Source: a virus
IMG/VR virus record: IMGVR_UViG_3300031951_001068
Coordinates: 1-26,098 of that record
Length of the DNA stretch: 26,098 nucleotides
Direction: 5' to 3' (one strand)
Shown: positions 15,770 through 22,149 of the stretch, one piece after another
How positions within the stretch are numbered: position 1 is the stretch's first letter
Layout: the number at the start of each line of letters is the position of its first letter
Notes under the pieces: model-generated
The model's database searches: none
The model's input: only the letters and a program-made list of their open reading frames with translations
What the model was told of the DNA's origin: nothing
Made by a program: the position numbers and the translations under genes

Positions 15770-16783
15770 CTACTTCGTAACTGAGGCGCTACACTTCGTA
15801 CAAATGTTATTATATGCTCTGTCGATGGTCTCGACGTGCTTATCACTCAACCACATCTCGGAGAGTTCTTGTTCAAGAACATTACCAAAAATATAGTCGA
15901 AGTTATAGTCATTGCAACAGAGAATGGCATCTCCACTCGAGTTGATACTCAGCCACTCATAGTTGCGATCACCCCAGTTTTGACAACCTACGACAGTACG
16001 ATTCTTCATACGATCTTTCATGTAGTCTTCTTCAGTAATATACTGAGCGATAAGACCGGTACGATCAATCAGATCAGACTTTTCTATATCAAACTTAGGG
16101 AACAGTTTCGTGGCAATATCTACTTGCCTCTGATGCTCTCCAGTCTGTAAGTCGAGATCGATGCCAAGCTCTTCAAACTTCGGGCCTTTCTTCAAAGATC
16201 CTGTCTTAAATGAGAGTTCGTTGACACCGTTGACGATAAGCTTCACTCTTCCTGCAAGTTTGCGAGTTACGGCATGATTATGCAGGTTTTCAAGATTCTC
16301 CATCATATCATCGAATCGCTTGGCAGGAAATCCTGATCTCTTCGACCAGACTTCTGCATTTTCATATGCAGGAATGTTCAGTGCGATTTCTTGAATGACA
16401 GAAGGAGTATACTTGTTGATGATATCGAGTTTATCAGGAGTCAGATTGACACCGTTGCTCAGAATGAAAGTCTTCAGACCATAGTGCTTTGCCAGTTCGA
16501 GTAGCTTCTCGAAGTCTTTGTACAGCAGCACTTCACTGTAGTGTGTGGTCAGAAAGAGATCAAAATCTGGACTGACGACTCCGTTTGGTGTCTCTCGTTC
16601 GACAATAAGTTTTCGAAAGATCTTCTCGACGTCCTCAATCGGCATCTGCTTCATACCAGATTCTGGTTGAGGAATGTACCTGACAGGACAATACCAGCAC
16701 TTGGCATTACAGAACCCAAAAAGGTCGATAGCCAAGCGCTGGATTTGATATGCTTTTAACCTAGAACGAATAAATGTCGACAA
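15770..16783 (-). CDS. Radical SAM protein with SPASM-type C terminus
   Basis: 337 residues. The N-terminal iron-sulphur motif is C25-x3-C29-x2-C32 (CNAKCWYC). A TIM-barrel core follows (DLFLTTHYSEVLLY, LKTFILSNGVNL). The C terminus has SPASM-like cysteines: CQNWGDRNYEWLSI, AILCCNDYNFDYIFGNV and ICTKCSA, which bind extra clusters. Such enzymes modify peptides or small molecules, and marine T4-like phages carry relatives of unknown role. The start is TTG (16781-16783) with GAGG 6 bases upstream; no ATG fits. A GATAAATA sequence at 16813-16820 may be a weaker late promoter. Confidence 0.9.
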   Translation of the reverse strand: MSTFIRSRLKAYQIQRLAIDLFGFCNAKCWYCPVRYIPQPESGMKQMPIEDVEKIFRKLIVERETPNGVVSPDFDLFLTTHYSEVLLYKDFEKLLELAKHYGLKTFILSNGVNLTPDKLDIINKYTPSVIQEIALNIPAYENAEVWSKRSGFPAKRFDDMMENLENLHNHAVTRKLAGRVKLIVNGVNELSFKTGSLKKGPKFEELGIDLDLQTGEHQRQVDIATKLFPKFDIEKSDLIDRTGLIAQYITEEDYMKDRMKNRTVVGCQNWGDRNYEWLSINSSGDAILCCNDYNFDYIFGNVLEQELSEMWLSDKHVETIDRAYNNICTKCSASVTK

Positions 16784-16818
16784 AATTCACCTCACGTGTT
16801 TGATACTGAGGTTATTTA

Positions 16819-16965
16819 TCAGCTCTTCAAGAAGAGCTGGTCGGCATTCAAAAACAATTCGTCGAACTTCTTCAACCACATCGCTTTAAACTCGGGGTTC
16901 TCGGCACGCTGAGATGCAACAAGAACGTTCTTCAAACGACGGGCAAGTACTCGATCTGGTTTCAT
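16819..16965 (-). CDS. 48-residue basic protein
   Basis: Unrecognised. Two charged helices are likely: PDRVLARRLKNVLVASQR and PEFKAMWLKKFDELFLNAD. Its ATG overlaps the upstream gene's stop (ATGA) and AGGAG lies 8 bases before, so translation is well supported. The 3' end contains an inverted repeat (CAGCTCTTC / GAAGAGCTG, 16820-16839) without a U tract, possibly an mRNA-stabilising hairpin. Confidence 0.75.
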   Translation of the reverse strand: MKPDRVLARRLKNVLVASQRAENPEFKAMWLKKFDELFLNADQLFLKS

Positions 16966-17177
16966 ATAATAACTCCTACAAAAAGAATGGTAACGATAAA
17001 GGCATTTACGACGAACAGAGCCTTATCTTTGGCAACTACGGCTACATAAGCCCAAAGGCCTGCGCCGAAGATCGAGAGAATAAGATCTATCGTATGGAAC
17101 TCAAAGGCTCGGCACGATGCGGCGATAATGACGCAGAGTGTGCCAATCCACTTGATGGTTTCGAGGAAATTAGTCAC
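16962..17177 (-). CDS. Small three-span membrane protein
   Basis: 71 residues with three hydrophobic segments (KWIGTLCVIIAAS, IDLILSIFGAGLWAYVAVVA, ALFVVNAFIVTILFVGVII) and short polar links. I chose GTG 17177, overlapping the upstream stop as GTGACTAA with a GGAG 10 bases before; the ATG at 17252 would place 25 residues inside the upstream gene. The function is unknown; it could be a small inner-membrane accessory of the phage. Confidence 0.7.
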   Translation of the reverse strand: MTNFLETIKWIGTLCVIIAASCRAFEFHTIDLILSIFGAGLWAYVAVVAKDKALFVVNAFIVTILFVGVII

Positions 17178-17505
17178 GCTGATAATTCTCCAACAGAGCA
17201 AAGCCAAACGAAGCGCAGCGATAAAGCTGACCGTTATATTCGAGGATGTCACCGACCGACATCGAAGAAACGAGGCGAGTAACCTTTTGGACCTTATCGC
17301 TATTCCAAAGGTTCATATACTCAAAAGCTTTTTCCATGTCATTGGTATCAACAGTAGCAACGTGAGTGTAGTACTGAAAATTTTCAGCTTTGAAAGTACC
17401 ATCGAAACTACGATCGAAGTAAGCCTTGATGCGGTCGCTAGTTTCACCGCTATTGATCATGTCAACTTCGGCGTCGGTAAGAGCGATCTGGTAAACCTTA
17501 ATCAT
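17170..17505 (-). CDS. YodL-like small phage protein
   Basis: 111 residues. The central and C-terminal pattern (TNDMEKAFEYMNLWNSDKVQK ... SMSVGDILEYNGQLYRCASFGF) resembles the YodL-type domain seen in phages and plasmids, where SxSVGDI and a GF ending recur. That assignment is from memory of the pattern. No catalytic residues or membrane segments are evident. GAAGGAAAC lies before ATG 17505, and the TGTACA promoter at 17534-17562 is directly upstream, so this starts a short operon with the membrane and basic proteins. Confidence 0.7.
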   Translation of the reverse strand: MIKVYQIALTDAEVDMINSGETSDRIKAYFDRSFDGTFKAENFQYYTHVATVDTNDMEKAFEYMNLWNSDKVQKVTRLVSSMSVGDILEYNGQLYRCASFGFALLENYQRD

Positions 17506-17533
17506 TTTTTGTTTCCTTCTTTATTATAGGTCC

Positions 17534-17562
17534 ACCTTATATTGTTTTCGAAATAATGTACA
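17534..17562 (-). promoter_or_regulatory. Promoter, TGTACA-N17-TAAGGT, before YodL-like gene
   Basis: -35 TGTACA at 17557-17562, -10 TAAGGT at 17534-17539, spacer 17. It follows directly after the terminator at 17575-17614, as expected for the first promoter of a new transcription unit. Confidence 0.75.
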
Positions 17563-17574
17563 TGCTTAAAACAC

Positions 17575-17614
17575 AAAAAAACGCACTCAAAATCACTCGA
17601 GTGCGTTTTTTTTT
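17575..17614. terminator. Bidirectional Rho-independent terminator
   Basis: Stem ACGCACTC (17581-17588) with GAGTGCGT (17599-17606), 10-base loop. Seven A's precede it and nine T's follow on the plus strand, so both strands end in a U tract. On the minus strand it closes the unit ending with the CxxCxxCC gene, only a few bases past its stop. Confidence 0.9.
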
Positions 17615-17616
17615 GA

Positions 17617-18069
17617 TCAGCGATCTTCCGTGTTAAAACTTTCTGCAAAGCTTTGGTCGCCGTGGCTGTGCCACGTTCCTTTGACCTGAACTCGTAGATA
17701 CATGTTATGACGAGCGCCATATTCATAGATCCACGATAAGACGCTCGGAGTTATTTCTTTACCAGCTTCTCGTACCTCAAGATACGTTCCACCTTGCCAG
17801 TCTCGATGTGTTAGGATCACGCCTGACAGATCTGGTCGAAACCATTCTGGAAATACCTTGTTACTGTCTAGCATCCACGAGCAAAAATAATTCTTACAAG
17901 TCGAAGGTCGAAACTCGTAGATAGTACAAGCTTTTCCGAGGAAGTGGCAAGGGCGACCGGGGAACATTTCATGTCCCTCGATATTCGCGCTTTGCCACCC
18001 CTCACAACATGCGGTGCAATCACCACATGAGCGATTCATTACACGAGTCGTAGCTCTATTCGTCGCCAT
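17617..18069 (-). CDS. CxxCxxCC zinc/iron-chelating domain protein (YkgJ family)
   Basis: 150 residues. The family signature C15-x2-C18-x2-C21-C22 (CGDCTACC) is followed by C41, C48 (ACTIYEFRPSTC), C58 and C63, giving eight conserved Cys that bind Zn or an Fe-S centre. Bacterial YkgJ-type proteins are largely uncharacterised. Start taken as ATG 18069, overlapping the upstream gene by 14 bases; ATG 18039 just before the motif is possible. It ends a transcription unit, with a strong terminator directly after. Neighbouring peroxiredoxin suggests a redox or metal-linked role (inferred). Confidence 0.85.
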   Translation of the reverse strand: MATNRATTRVMNRSCGDCTACCEGWQSANIEGHEMFPGRPCHFLGKACTIYEFRPSTCKNYFCSWMLDSNKVFPEWFRPDLSGVILTHRDWQGGTYLEVREAGKEITPSVLSWIYEYGARHNMYLRVQVKGTWHSHGDQSFAESFNTEDR

Positions 18070-18229
18070 TTTTCTTTGGATACCTCTGATAATATGATTC
18101 TTCGATATTTTCTCCGAAGAAATCGATATCGAGTTCGTTGAGTTCCTTGACAACACGATAGCCGAGGTAGGAAAGGATTCCTACGACTGCTACGCCTGCA
18201 ACTCCAGCAACGACCTTCTTCTTATCCAT
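18056..18229 (-). CDS. 57-residue single-span membrane protein
   Basis: Unrecognised. MDKKK then a glycine/valine-rich membrane helix (VVAGVAGVAVVGILSYLGYRVV) and a soluble acidic tail (ELDIDFFGENIEESYYQRY). The Lys-rich start suggests N-in topology, though this is uncertain. Its ATG overlaps the peroxiredoxin stop by 8 bases and its stop overlaps the next gene, so it is well embedded in the operon. Confidence 0.75.
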   Translation of the reverse strand: MDKKKVVAGVAGVAVVGILSYLGYRVVKELNELDIDFFGENIEESYYQRYPKKNGDE

Positions 18230-18812
18230 TTTCTTTCAGCCAATTTAAGATGTTTTCTGGAGTAGTTTCATCATAAGGATCTGTCTCGCAGTTATCTTCA
18301 AAACCTGGTTCGACGAACCACTTCTCGATCTTACCGTTATTGACGATACAAGCATAACGCCATGAACGTTCACCGAAGCCAAGGTTTTCCTTGTAGACGT
18401 TCATCTGCATATCACGAGTAAACTTAGCAGATCCGTCAGGAATCATCTTTACCTTCTTAATCTTCTGTTGCTTCGCCCAACAATTCATCACGAATGCATC
18501 GTTGACCGATACACAGACGATGTCGTCAATGCCAAGATCCTTGAAAGCCTTGAAGTTTTCTTCAAAACCAGGAAGCTGATACGTCGAACATGTAGGCGTG
18601 AAAGCACCAGGAAGTGAGAAGAGTACTACACGCTTCTTCGCGAAGTAGTCGAACGTTGTCTTATCTTCCCAACGATACGGATTCGATCCTTCGATAGAAT
18701 CGTCGCGGACACGAGTTTTAAATACGATATTTGGCACTACTTCTGGCAGTTCGCTAAACTCGCCATCTTTAAACTTGTGCCAATAACGTTTAACAGCAAT
18801 TGTTTCTGCCAT
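18222..18812 (-). CDS. Peroxiredoxin, Prx5-like
   Basis: 196 residues. Reduces hydroperoxides with the peroxidatic C75 in PGAFTPTCS; supporting Arg is in GERSWRYA (R149/R152). A second C175 in EPGFEDNCETDP could be the resolving residue. The N-terminal RVRDDSI...NPYRWEDKTT and the VCVSVNDAFVMNCWAK segments closely follow the Prx5/AhpE-type group common in marine and alphaproteobacteria. ATG 18812 was chosen over 18848 because AAGGA sits 8 bases before it, overlapping the preceding stop. It may protect phage replication from peroxide stress or act as a chaperone (inferred). Confidence 0.93.
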   Translation of the reverse strand: MAETIAVKRYWHKFKDGEFSELPEVVPNIVFKTRVRDDSIEGSNPYRWEDKTTFDYFAKKRVVLFSLPGAFTPTCSTYQLPGFEENFKAFKDLGIDDIVCVSVNDAFVMNCWAKQQKIKKVKMIPDGSAKFTRDMQMNVYKENLGFGERSWRYACIVNNGKIEKWFVEPGFEDNCETDPYDETTPENILNWLKENG

Positions 18813-18822
18813 AATATATTCC

Positions 18823-18972
18823 TTACCAATGATGGATTGCATTTGCAATCAGAAAAATGTTTGCTATGACGGATTGTACAATAATCAACGTCCGGATCCA
18901 AGCGACTTTATCAGACTCGCGATCACATGAAGTTGCTTTTTCGCCTAAAGCTTTTGCCCAAATACGCCACAT
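18823..18972 (-). CDS. 49-residue membrane protein (MWRIWAKALGEKA type)
   Basis: Starts MWRIWAKALGEKATSCDRESDKV.. (first half polar, charged) and ends with a membrane span (VAWIRTLIIVQSVIANIFLIANAI) and HHW. From memory, very similar small proteins with the MWRxWAKALGEKA start occur in many marine T4-like phages, but no function is known. The start has a weak GGA site; the gene ends 10 bases before the peroxiredoxin ATG and holds its ribosome site. Confidence 0.8.
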   Translation of the reverse strand: MWRIWAKALGEKATSCDRESDKVAWIRTLIIVQSVIANIFLIANAIHHW

Positions 18973-18984
18973 AACTAAATTCCA

Positions 18985-19265
18985 TGAATAAAGGCGAAGT
19001 GGGAGGATTCAGTTGTACCTCCAAGGCCCAGTCAATTACTATCTGTAATCTCAGCCTACGACTCGTTTGCCGGTTGAGCGGGAGACCAATCCCCGAGTCT
19101 ACTTTATCCCCACTGACAAGGGGATTATTCAGTCACACTTCTTACCAGGTCCGTCGACCCAGATATCTATTTGCTCTGTGGGATCCGCCCCCACGTACCA
19201 GCCCTCAATGGCCGGATCTTAGTCTAATTGCACGGACTACCGTGTCCCAGATCAAGAGCAAAACT
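18985..19265 (-). other. Gene-free, hairpin-rich stretch downstream of the beta-barrel gene
   Basis: No convincing gene was found in about 297 bases between the 49-residue gene and the outer-membrane protein. At least five short perfect stems can be seen: GGAGG/CCTCC (19001-19021), TCCCC/GGGGA (19107-19124), GGTC/GACC (19148-19159), GTGGG/CCCAC (19178-19195) and CACGG/CCGTG (19231-19244). No U tract follows any of them. It may be a structured 3' UTR or a separate RNA. Strand is assumed from the neighbouring genes. Confidence 0.4.
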
Positions 19266-19269
19266 TATA

Positions 19270-19746
19270 TTAGAACCTTACACCGAGTCCTACAAGACCA
19301 CCATGCTGGCCAACGCCACCATCAAAATCGGTGTAACGGTATTCGATCTTACCATAGACTGGACCATAAAGGTTGGCTTCAACGCCACCGCCTACGCGGA
19401 GACCTTCAAGTTCAGCAGTCGTGGTTTGCTTCCAGTTGGCATAGCCAACCTTGCCATATACAAGTGCCTTATCGGCAACTACGAAACCGAGACGAGCTGC
19501 GGCACCAATGTTGCGACGATCAAAGACATTGTCAAGCGTAGCTTCAACGCCAACAACGACGTTCTTGTAAAGCTTTGCATCAAGACCAACACCAGCACCA
19601 TATGCTACGTCAGTCGGATCAACTCCACCAGTAACATCATCTAAACCTGCAGTAACTTCTGCGCGTACACCAGCAAAGTCATTTGCCATAGCTGGAGTAG
19701 CTACAAACGCTGCCGCAACAGCAAGAGGAGCGAGATACTTTTTCAT
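19270..19746 (-). CDS. Outer-membrane beta-barrel protein (opacity/OmpA-barrel type)
   Basis: 158 residues. Signal peptide 1-21 (cut after PAMA), then an eight-strand-like barrel: GVRAEVTAGLDDV, VAYGAGVGLDAKL, VVVGVEATLDNV, GAAARLGFVV, ALVYGKVGYANWK, LRVGGGVEANL, VYGKIEYRYTDFD, and a C-terminal GLVGLGVRF. The terminal Phe is the usual outer-membrane sorting signal. It resembles alphaproteobacterial opacity-type porins, which hints at the host. A mild ribosome site (AAAAGGTAA) precedes ATG. A roughly 170-base leader and tRNA-Asn lie upstream, with a late promoter at 20000-20007. Possible roles: masking phage receptors or altering the surface (inferred). Confidence 0.88.
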   Translation of the reverse strand: MKKYLAPLAVAAAFVATPAMANDFAGVRAEVTAGLDDVTGGVDPTDVAYGAGVGLDAKLYKNVVVGVEATLDNVFDRRNIGAAARLGFVVADKALVYGKVGYANWKQTTTAELEGLRVGGGVEANLYGPVYGKIEYRYTDFDGGVGQHGGLVGLGVRF

Positions 19747-19915
19747 ACATTTACCTTTTATTGTTGTTGAGGTCGGCAGTTTAAGACATACCGAGGTCTA
19801 TTGAATGTAATGGCTACTGAGGTGTCGACACGCTACAGTCGGTAATTTCGCTCTTTACGTTCCTATCTTCCCCCAAATCGCTTGGTCGCCACAGGAACTT
19901 CCATCACATTCAAAC
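19747..19915 (-). other. Long leader between tRNA-Asn and the beta-barrel gene
   Basis: About 169 bases without a credible gene. On the minus strand it contains GGAAGTTCC and GGTCG/CGACC-like short inverted repeats and then the AAAAGGTAA ribosome site. If transcription comes from 20000-20007, this would be the 5' UTR left after tRNA processing. Confidence 0.4.
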
Positions 19916-19990
19916 TGGCTCCTCAAGATGGATTCGAACCACCGACCAGGCGATTAACAGTCGCCGGCTCTACCGCTGAGCTATTGAGGA
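19916..19990 (-). tRNA. tRNA-Asn(GUU)
   Basis: Acceptor TCCTCAA/TTGAGGA, anticodon arm GGCGA-CTGTTAA-TCGCC with GUU at the centre, T loop TTCGAAT, G73 and encoded CCA. Reads AAC/AAU. Confidence 0.95.
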
Positions 19991-19999
19991 ATAACTCTT

Positions 20000-20007
20000 T
20001 ATTTATA
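20000..20007 (-). promoter_or_regulatory. T4-type late promoter TATAAATA before tRNA-Asn and beta-barrel gene
   Basis: Exact octamer on the minus strand at the 3' end of the 83-residue gene, 10 bases before tRNA-Asn. It suggests that tRNA-Asn and the outer-membrane protein are made late. Confidence 0.55.
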
Positions 20008-20254
20008 TACTATTGCTATCTTTGTTCATTGCCATCTGATCAAGTACACGCTGTTCTTCTTTCAAACGAGCTGCTTTCGCAGCAGGCGTTTCAATCTTCT
20101 TTGCATTATGCTGATCACGCTCTTCAACCGTCATCTTGTTTGTCATATCAAGAATGATATTAAACAACCGATTAAACTCAGAAGAGTTAGGAAAATAGCG
20201 CTGAACTGATGCGAAACGATTTTCAGCCATAGTCAAATAATCAGAATTAGTCAT
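20003..20254 (-). CDS. Hypothetical 83-residue helical protein
   Basis: Unrecognised soluble protein. It starts MTNSDYLTMAENRFASVQRYFPNS and ends with a Lys/Ala/Glu-rich, probably helical or coiled segment (AAKAARLKEEQRVLDQMAMN). ATG 20254 was chosen over 20266 because GGAG lies 6 bases before it. The TGTACA promoter at 20279-20307 drives it directly. Confidence 0.75.
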   Translation of the reverse strand: MTNSDYLTMAENRFASVQRYFPNSSEFNRLFNIILDMTNKMTVEERDQHNAKKIETPAAKAARLKEEQRVLDQMAMNKDSNSI

Positions 20255-20278
20255 TATAATCTCCATTTCTTATTATTC

Positions 20279-20307
20279 AATCTACTACAGTTTACATAAT
20301 TTGTACA
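20279..20307 (-). promoter_or_regulatory. Promoter, TGTACA-N17-TAGATT
   Basis: -35 TGTACA at 20302-20307 and -10 TAGATT at 20279-20284, spacer 17, about 25 bases before the 83-residue gene. Confidence 0.6.
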
Positions 20308-20311
20308 CCGT

Positions 20312-20839
20312 TTATTTCCACCAAAGCGCTTTTATTGGATAATCTGCCGGCTTAAGGACATACCAAATTGATAGTGTGTATCGATGATCATGTGCAATCA
20401 TACTGACACCATGCTTTAGTTTATGTCCATTGAAGCCAACCATTCTTCCGCATTTTGGTTGAACACTTACTGGCTCTTCTGATTCGATGTACGTGTTTCC
20501 ACCTGAGTATGTATCATTCAAATACAAAACGGTTGTAAACGATCCAAAGTCTCCAGCTCTCTCATCAAAGTGAGCCACGTGTTCAGTGTTCGGAGATCTA
20601 CACTCAATTTGTGCTCTTTGCACTAAGAAGTTCTCGTCAATCGGCGTAAGCACTTTTGTTAAAATGCTTTTGATATAGTCATCATATGGTTGACGATCAT
20701 GACGTGAAACTACAGTTTTGAAAACATAGTTATAGCCTTGACCATGAAGAATCGGACTCGACTCGTAGAAACGAATCAAGTCTTGACACTCTTCGTGAGT
20801 CAACACATCATTAAGGATTGTGATATCTTTTTTAAACAT
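20312..20839 (-). CDS. 2OG-Fe(II) oxygenase, P4H-like (3 of 3)
   Basis: 175 residues. H90-x-D92 (HFDERAGDFG) and H143 (LKHGV) are the probable Fe ligands and R153 (HRYTLSIWY) the 2-oxoglutarate anchor. The TTVLYLNDTYSGGNTYI stretch is the classic P4H core pattern, where GG-x-T-x-I marks the double-stranded helix fold. The first M (20839) follows tRNA-Arg(ACG) by only 12 bases; no strong ribosome site is seen, which is odd. Substrate unknown. Confidence 0.87.
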   Translation of the reverse strand: MFKKDITILNDVLTHEECQDLIRFYESSPILHGQGYNYVFKTVVSRHDRQPYDDYIKSILTKVLTPIDENFLVQRAQIECRSPNTEHVAHFDERAGDFGSFTTVLYLNDTYSGGNTYIESEEPVSVQPKCGRMVGFNGHKLKHGVSMIAHDHRYTLSIWYVLKPADYPIKALWWK

Positions 20840-20851
20840 ACTTTATATATC

Positions 20852-20928
20852 TGGTGCCCTCGGCAGGATTCGAGCCTGCAACCTTTTGATTCGTAATCAA
20901 GAGCTCTATCCAGTTGAGCTACGAAGGC
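20852..20928 (-). tRNA. tRNA-Arg(ACG)
   Basis: Acceptor GCCTTCG/CGAGGGC, anticodon loop TTACGAA, T loop CTCGAAT, A73 and encoded CCA. A34 would need host TadA to become inosine. Confidence 0.93.
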
Positions 20929-20934
20929 ATAAAA

Positions 20935-21009
20935 TGGTACCGGATGACGGGATTGAACCGCCGACCCTCTCGGTGTAAACGAGACGCTCTACCGCTGAGC
21001 TAATCCGGC
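20935..21009 (-). tRNA. tRNA-Val(UAC)
   Basis: Acceptor GCCGGAT/ATCCGGT, anticodon stem TCTCG/CGAGA around TTTACAC (UAC), T loop TTCAATC, A73, encoded CCA. Confidence 0.95.
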
Positions 21010-21016
21010 ATTAAAC

Positions 21017-21100
21017 TGGTACGGATGAAGGGACTCGAACCCCCACGACCGAAGTCACTGGTACCTAAAACCAGGGCGTCTACCATTCCGCCACATCCGC
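21017..21100 (-). tRNA. tRNA-Leu(UAG)
   Basis: Class II tRNA of 84 bases with the long variable arm expected for leucine. Anticodon stem CTGGT/ACCAG around TTTAGGT (UAG), T loop TTCGAGT, encoded CCA. Confidence 0.95.
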
Positions 21101-21101
21101 A

Positions 21102-21177
21102 TGGTGCCTTTGGAGAGATTCGAACTCCCGACACGTGGATCTTCAATCCACTGCTCTACCAACTGAGCTACAAAGGC
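21102..21177 (-). tRNA. tRNA-Phe(GAA)
   Basis: Acceptor GCCTTTG/CAAAGGC, anticodon stem GTGGA/TCCAC around TTGAAGA (GAA), T loop TTCGAAT, A73, encoded CCA. Confidence 0.95.
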
Positions 21178-21321
21178 ATTATAAGTGACCACCTGCAGTG
21201 TGCCTTGATTGCTTACTTCCGGACGTTGCAATCTTCCCAGATAGTCTTTACTGTTGCAACAGCAAGTGCTATCACCTTCTCTAGTGCTTTCGCTGCGGGG
21301 TTCAGCAGAGGTGGTCTATAT
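21178..21321 (-). other. Inter-tRNA spacer without a recognisable gene
   Basis: 144 bases. One minus-strand frame reads protein-like (NPAAKALEKVIALAVATVK) and stops inside the spacer, but it has no ATG and begins inside tRNA-Ala. It may be a gene remnant. No tRNA fold was found. Confidence 0.35.
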
Positions 21322-21529
21322 TGGTGGAGGATAACGGGATCGAACCGTTGACCTTCTGCGTGCAAGGCAGACGCTCTCCCAGCTGAGCTAATCCCCCAAT
21401 ATCTTTAAACACAATTTTAATATTCGAAACTTTATATATCTCTGCTAAAACGGTTTCATCTGTAAACGCCGCACGATTCAAAGGTGTATCGGGCACATAC
21501 ATCACACATTCCGCAGATTCGCTTCTCAT
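21302..21529 (-). CDS. Candidate small gene running into tRNA-Ala (doubtful)
   Basis: 75 codons from ATG 21529. The first 45 or so residues look like real protein (VMYVPDTPLNRAAFTDETVL, then AEIYKVSNIKIVFKD), while the rest is tRNA-Ala read as codons. Either a true short gene lost its stop to the tRNA, or the spacer is decayed coding sequence. The ribosome site is poor. No known family recognised. Confidence 0.25.
   Translation of the reverse strand: MRSESAECVMYVPDTPLNRAAFTDETVLAEIYKVSNIKIVFKDIGGLAQLGERLPCTQKVNGSIPLSSTNIDHLC
21322..21397 (-). tRNA. tRNA-Ala(UGC)
   Basis: Acceptor GGGGGAT/ATCCTCC, anticodon stem TCTGC/GCAGA around CTTGCAC (UGC), T loop TTCGATC, A73, encoded CCA. Confidence 0.95.
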
Positions 21530-21544
21530 ATTCACATTCCCAAA

Positions 21545-21619
21545 TGGTGACACAGGATGGATTCGAACCACCGGCTAACGGCGTATGAGACCGTCGCTCT
21601 ACCACTGAGCTACTGTGCC
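21545..21619 (-). tRNA. tRNA-Met(CAU), elongator type
   Basis: Anticodon loop CTCATAC (CAU). C11-G24 in the D stem excludes a bacterial initiator; A4-U69 and A27-U43 favour Met over the lysidine-type Ile tRNA. Encoded CCA. Confidence 0.85.
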
Positions 21620-21625
21620 ATATTC

Positions 21626-21699
21626 TGGTGCGGACGGAGAGAATCGAACTCTCAACTACTGGGTGGAAGCCAGTCACGTTACCACTACGCCACGCCCGC
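21626..21699 (-). tRNA. tRNA-Gly(UCC)
   Basis: Acceptor GCGGGCG/CGTCCGC, anticodon stem ACTGG/CCAGT around CTTCCAC (UCC), encoded CCA. Confidence 0.95.
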
Positions 21700-21798
21700 A
21701 TTAATTCTGCTACTCATTTATCAGACCCGCGAGTTGTGCGAAGTCACCTCTGACCCGAAGCATCAGTAGGAGGTTTAGTAGCTAACCTATTTAATATC

Positions 21799-21874
<76 letters not shown>

Positions 21875-21878
21875 GAAA

Positions 21879-21956
21879 TGGTCGGGAATGTAGGATTCGA
21901 ACCTACGACCTCCTGCTCCCAAAGCAGGCGCGCTGACCAGACTGTGCTAATCCCCG
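21879..21956 (-). tRNA. tRNA-Pro(UGG)
   Basis: C1-G72 typical of proline, anticodon stem CCTGC/GCAGG around TTTGGGA (UGG), T loop TTCGAAT, encoded CCA. Confidence 0.95.
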
Positions 21957-21980
21957 TTATTGGCCTACTATATATACAAG

Positions 21981-22133
21981 TTATAGTCGACTATCAACTA
22001 ATTTCCACATAATTTGTTCAATAATATTCGCTTCTTCATCCATATCTGCTTCAAACAATGCGTTCTGCAGGGATCCGACGTCACCGTTAACTAGTTCATC
22101 GAAATACGGAGAATCTTCCAAAAGCTTACTCAT
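21981..22133 (-). CDS. 50-residue acidic protein inside tRNA array
   Basis: Unrecognised. Starts MSKLLEDSPYFDELVNGD and continues as an acidic helical segment (FEADMDEEANIIEQIMWKLVDS). ATG 22133 has AAAGGA 7 bases before it; the longer frame from 22226 runs through tRNA-Gln and is rejected. Placed between tRNA-Pro and tRNA-Gln, so it is probably co-transcribed with tRNAs. Confidence 0.7.
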   Translation of the reverse strand: MSKLLEDSPYFDELVNGDVGSLQNALFEADMDEEANIIEQIMWKLVDSRL

Positions 22134-22149
22134 AATATATCCTTTATAA

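Noticed and set aside
16813-16820. GATAAATA before the radical SAM gene as a late promoter
   Set aside because: One mismatch in the first base; kept only as a remark, since this could occur by chance.
16820-16839. CAGCTCTTC/GAAGAGCTG repeat as terminator
   Set aside because: No U tract on either strand; probably part of the small gene's coding sequence.
18875-18880. Another TGTACA
   Set aside because: It lies inside the 49-residue gene and has no TA-type -10 seventeen bases away on either strand.
18984-19541. 185-codon rightward open frame over the hairpin-rich stretch
   Set aside because: It runs antisense through the outer-membrane gene, has no ribosome site and low-quality composition.
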